A DNA stretch of 12,496 bases from CAZRNB01 sp964601355 (GTDB lineage: Bacteria > Planctomycetota > Phycisphaerae > Sedimentisphaerales > Anaerobacaceae). Under the pieces are notes generated by a model. It did no database searches and was not told the DNA's origin. It worked only from the letters and a program-made list of their open reading frames with translations. The position numbers were made by a program, and so were the translations under genes. Location of the stretch: positions 1 through 12,496 of the forward strand of contig CAZRNB010000091.1 in the NCBI GenBank assembly GCA_964601355.1, written 5' to 3'. Positions 12,445 to 12,496 of the stretch are shown here, piece by piece (within the stretch, counting starts at the first letter, position 1; the number at the start of each line of letters is the position of its first letter).

Positions 12445-12496
12445 GCTCTGTAGAAAACAATGTGTTATTGTCATTTCGAGCGAACCGAAGGTGAGT
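12445..12496 (+). repeat. GTCATTTCGAGCG palindromic element, cut by the window end
   Basis: GCTCTGTAGAAAACAAT (12445-12461) is followed by GTCATTTCGAGCGAACCGAA and then GGTGAGT at the end of the window. It is near-identical over this length to the 9931 copy and carries the same outer arm as the inverted end of the 2831 copy. It lies just upstream of hisA. Confidence 0.8.

Overview
This window looks like part of a chromosome from an uncultured or little-studied bacterium, most likely a planctomycete of the Phycisphaerae type. That assignment is an inference. It rests on the mix of genes, on the secreted-protein remnant whose mature end begins with KYSAG, and on intergenic DNA packed with dispersed palindromes of the 'GTCATTTCGA…', 'GTCATTCCCGCG…' and 'GTCATTGCGAG…' kinds. 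No rRNA, tRNA, CRISPR array, insertion-sequence transposase or phage gene was seen.

Layout. Positions 1-434 are gene-free and repeat-rich. A minus-strand pair follows: a predicted lipoprotein of unknown function (1408-2334), then a DUF362 protein (435-1400) only 7 bp downstream. A decayed, frameshifted start of a secreted protein lies at 2437-2635 on the minus strand. A 190-bp MITE-like element precedes a plus-strand cluster of four genes: a PLP-dependent aspartate-type aminotransferase (3068-4258), a large polytopic GT-C-like membrane protein (4243-6840), a family 2 glycosyltransferase of the polyprenyl-phosphate-sugar synthase type (6809-7597) and, after a 145-bp gap, a 649-residue two-part protein with an AIG2/gamma-glutamylcyclotransferase-like N-terminus and an amidoligase-like C-terminal half (7743-9692). 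An 807-bp gene-free stretch (9693-10499) is almost wholly repeats. A radical SAM protein (10500-11588) then converges on hisA (11708-12421, minus strand) across a long palindrome.

How the genes may work together. The first three plus-strand genes overlap by 16 and 32 bp and are probably one transcript. The glycosyltransferase pair suggests a two-step route: a cytosolic enzyme charges a lipid carrier with a sugar, and the membrane protein transfers that sugar outside the cytoplasm. The aminotransferase may be a housekeeping passenger. HisA is ordinary histidine biosynthesis.

The most unusual signal is not a gene. At least ten places carry short, degenerate tandem arrays, mostly of strict 7-bp period (some 8 bp, one 9-10 bp). 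Each array has its own consensus, yet all share the same architecture. They fill gene-free DNA, run up to a start codon (10458-10499), and are translated as the N-terminal extensions of two operon genes. Separate palindromic elements also appear to have entered coding sequence in frame: one supplies the start of the lipoprotein gene, another about 19 residues of the radical SAM protein.
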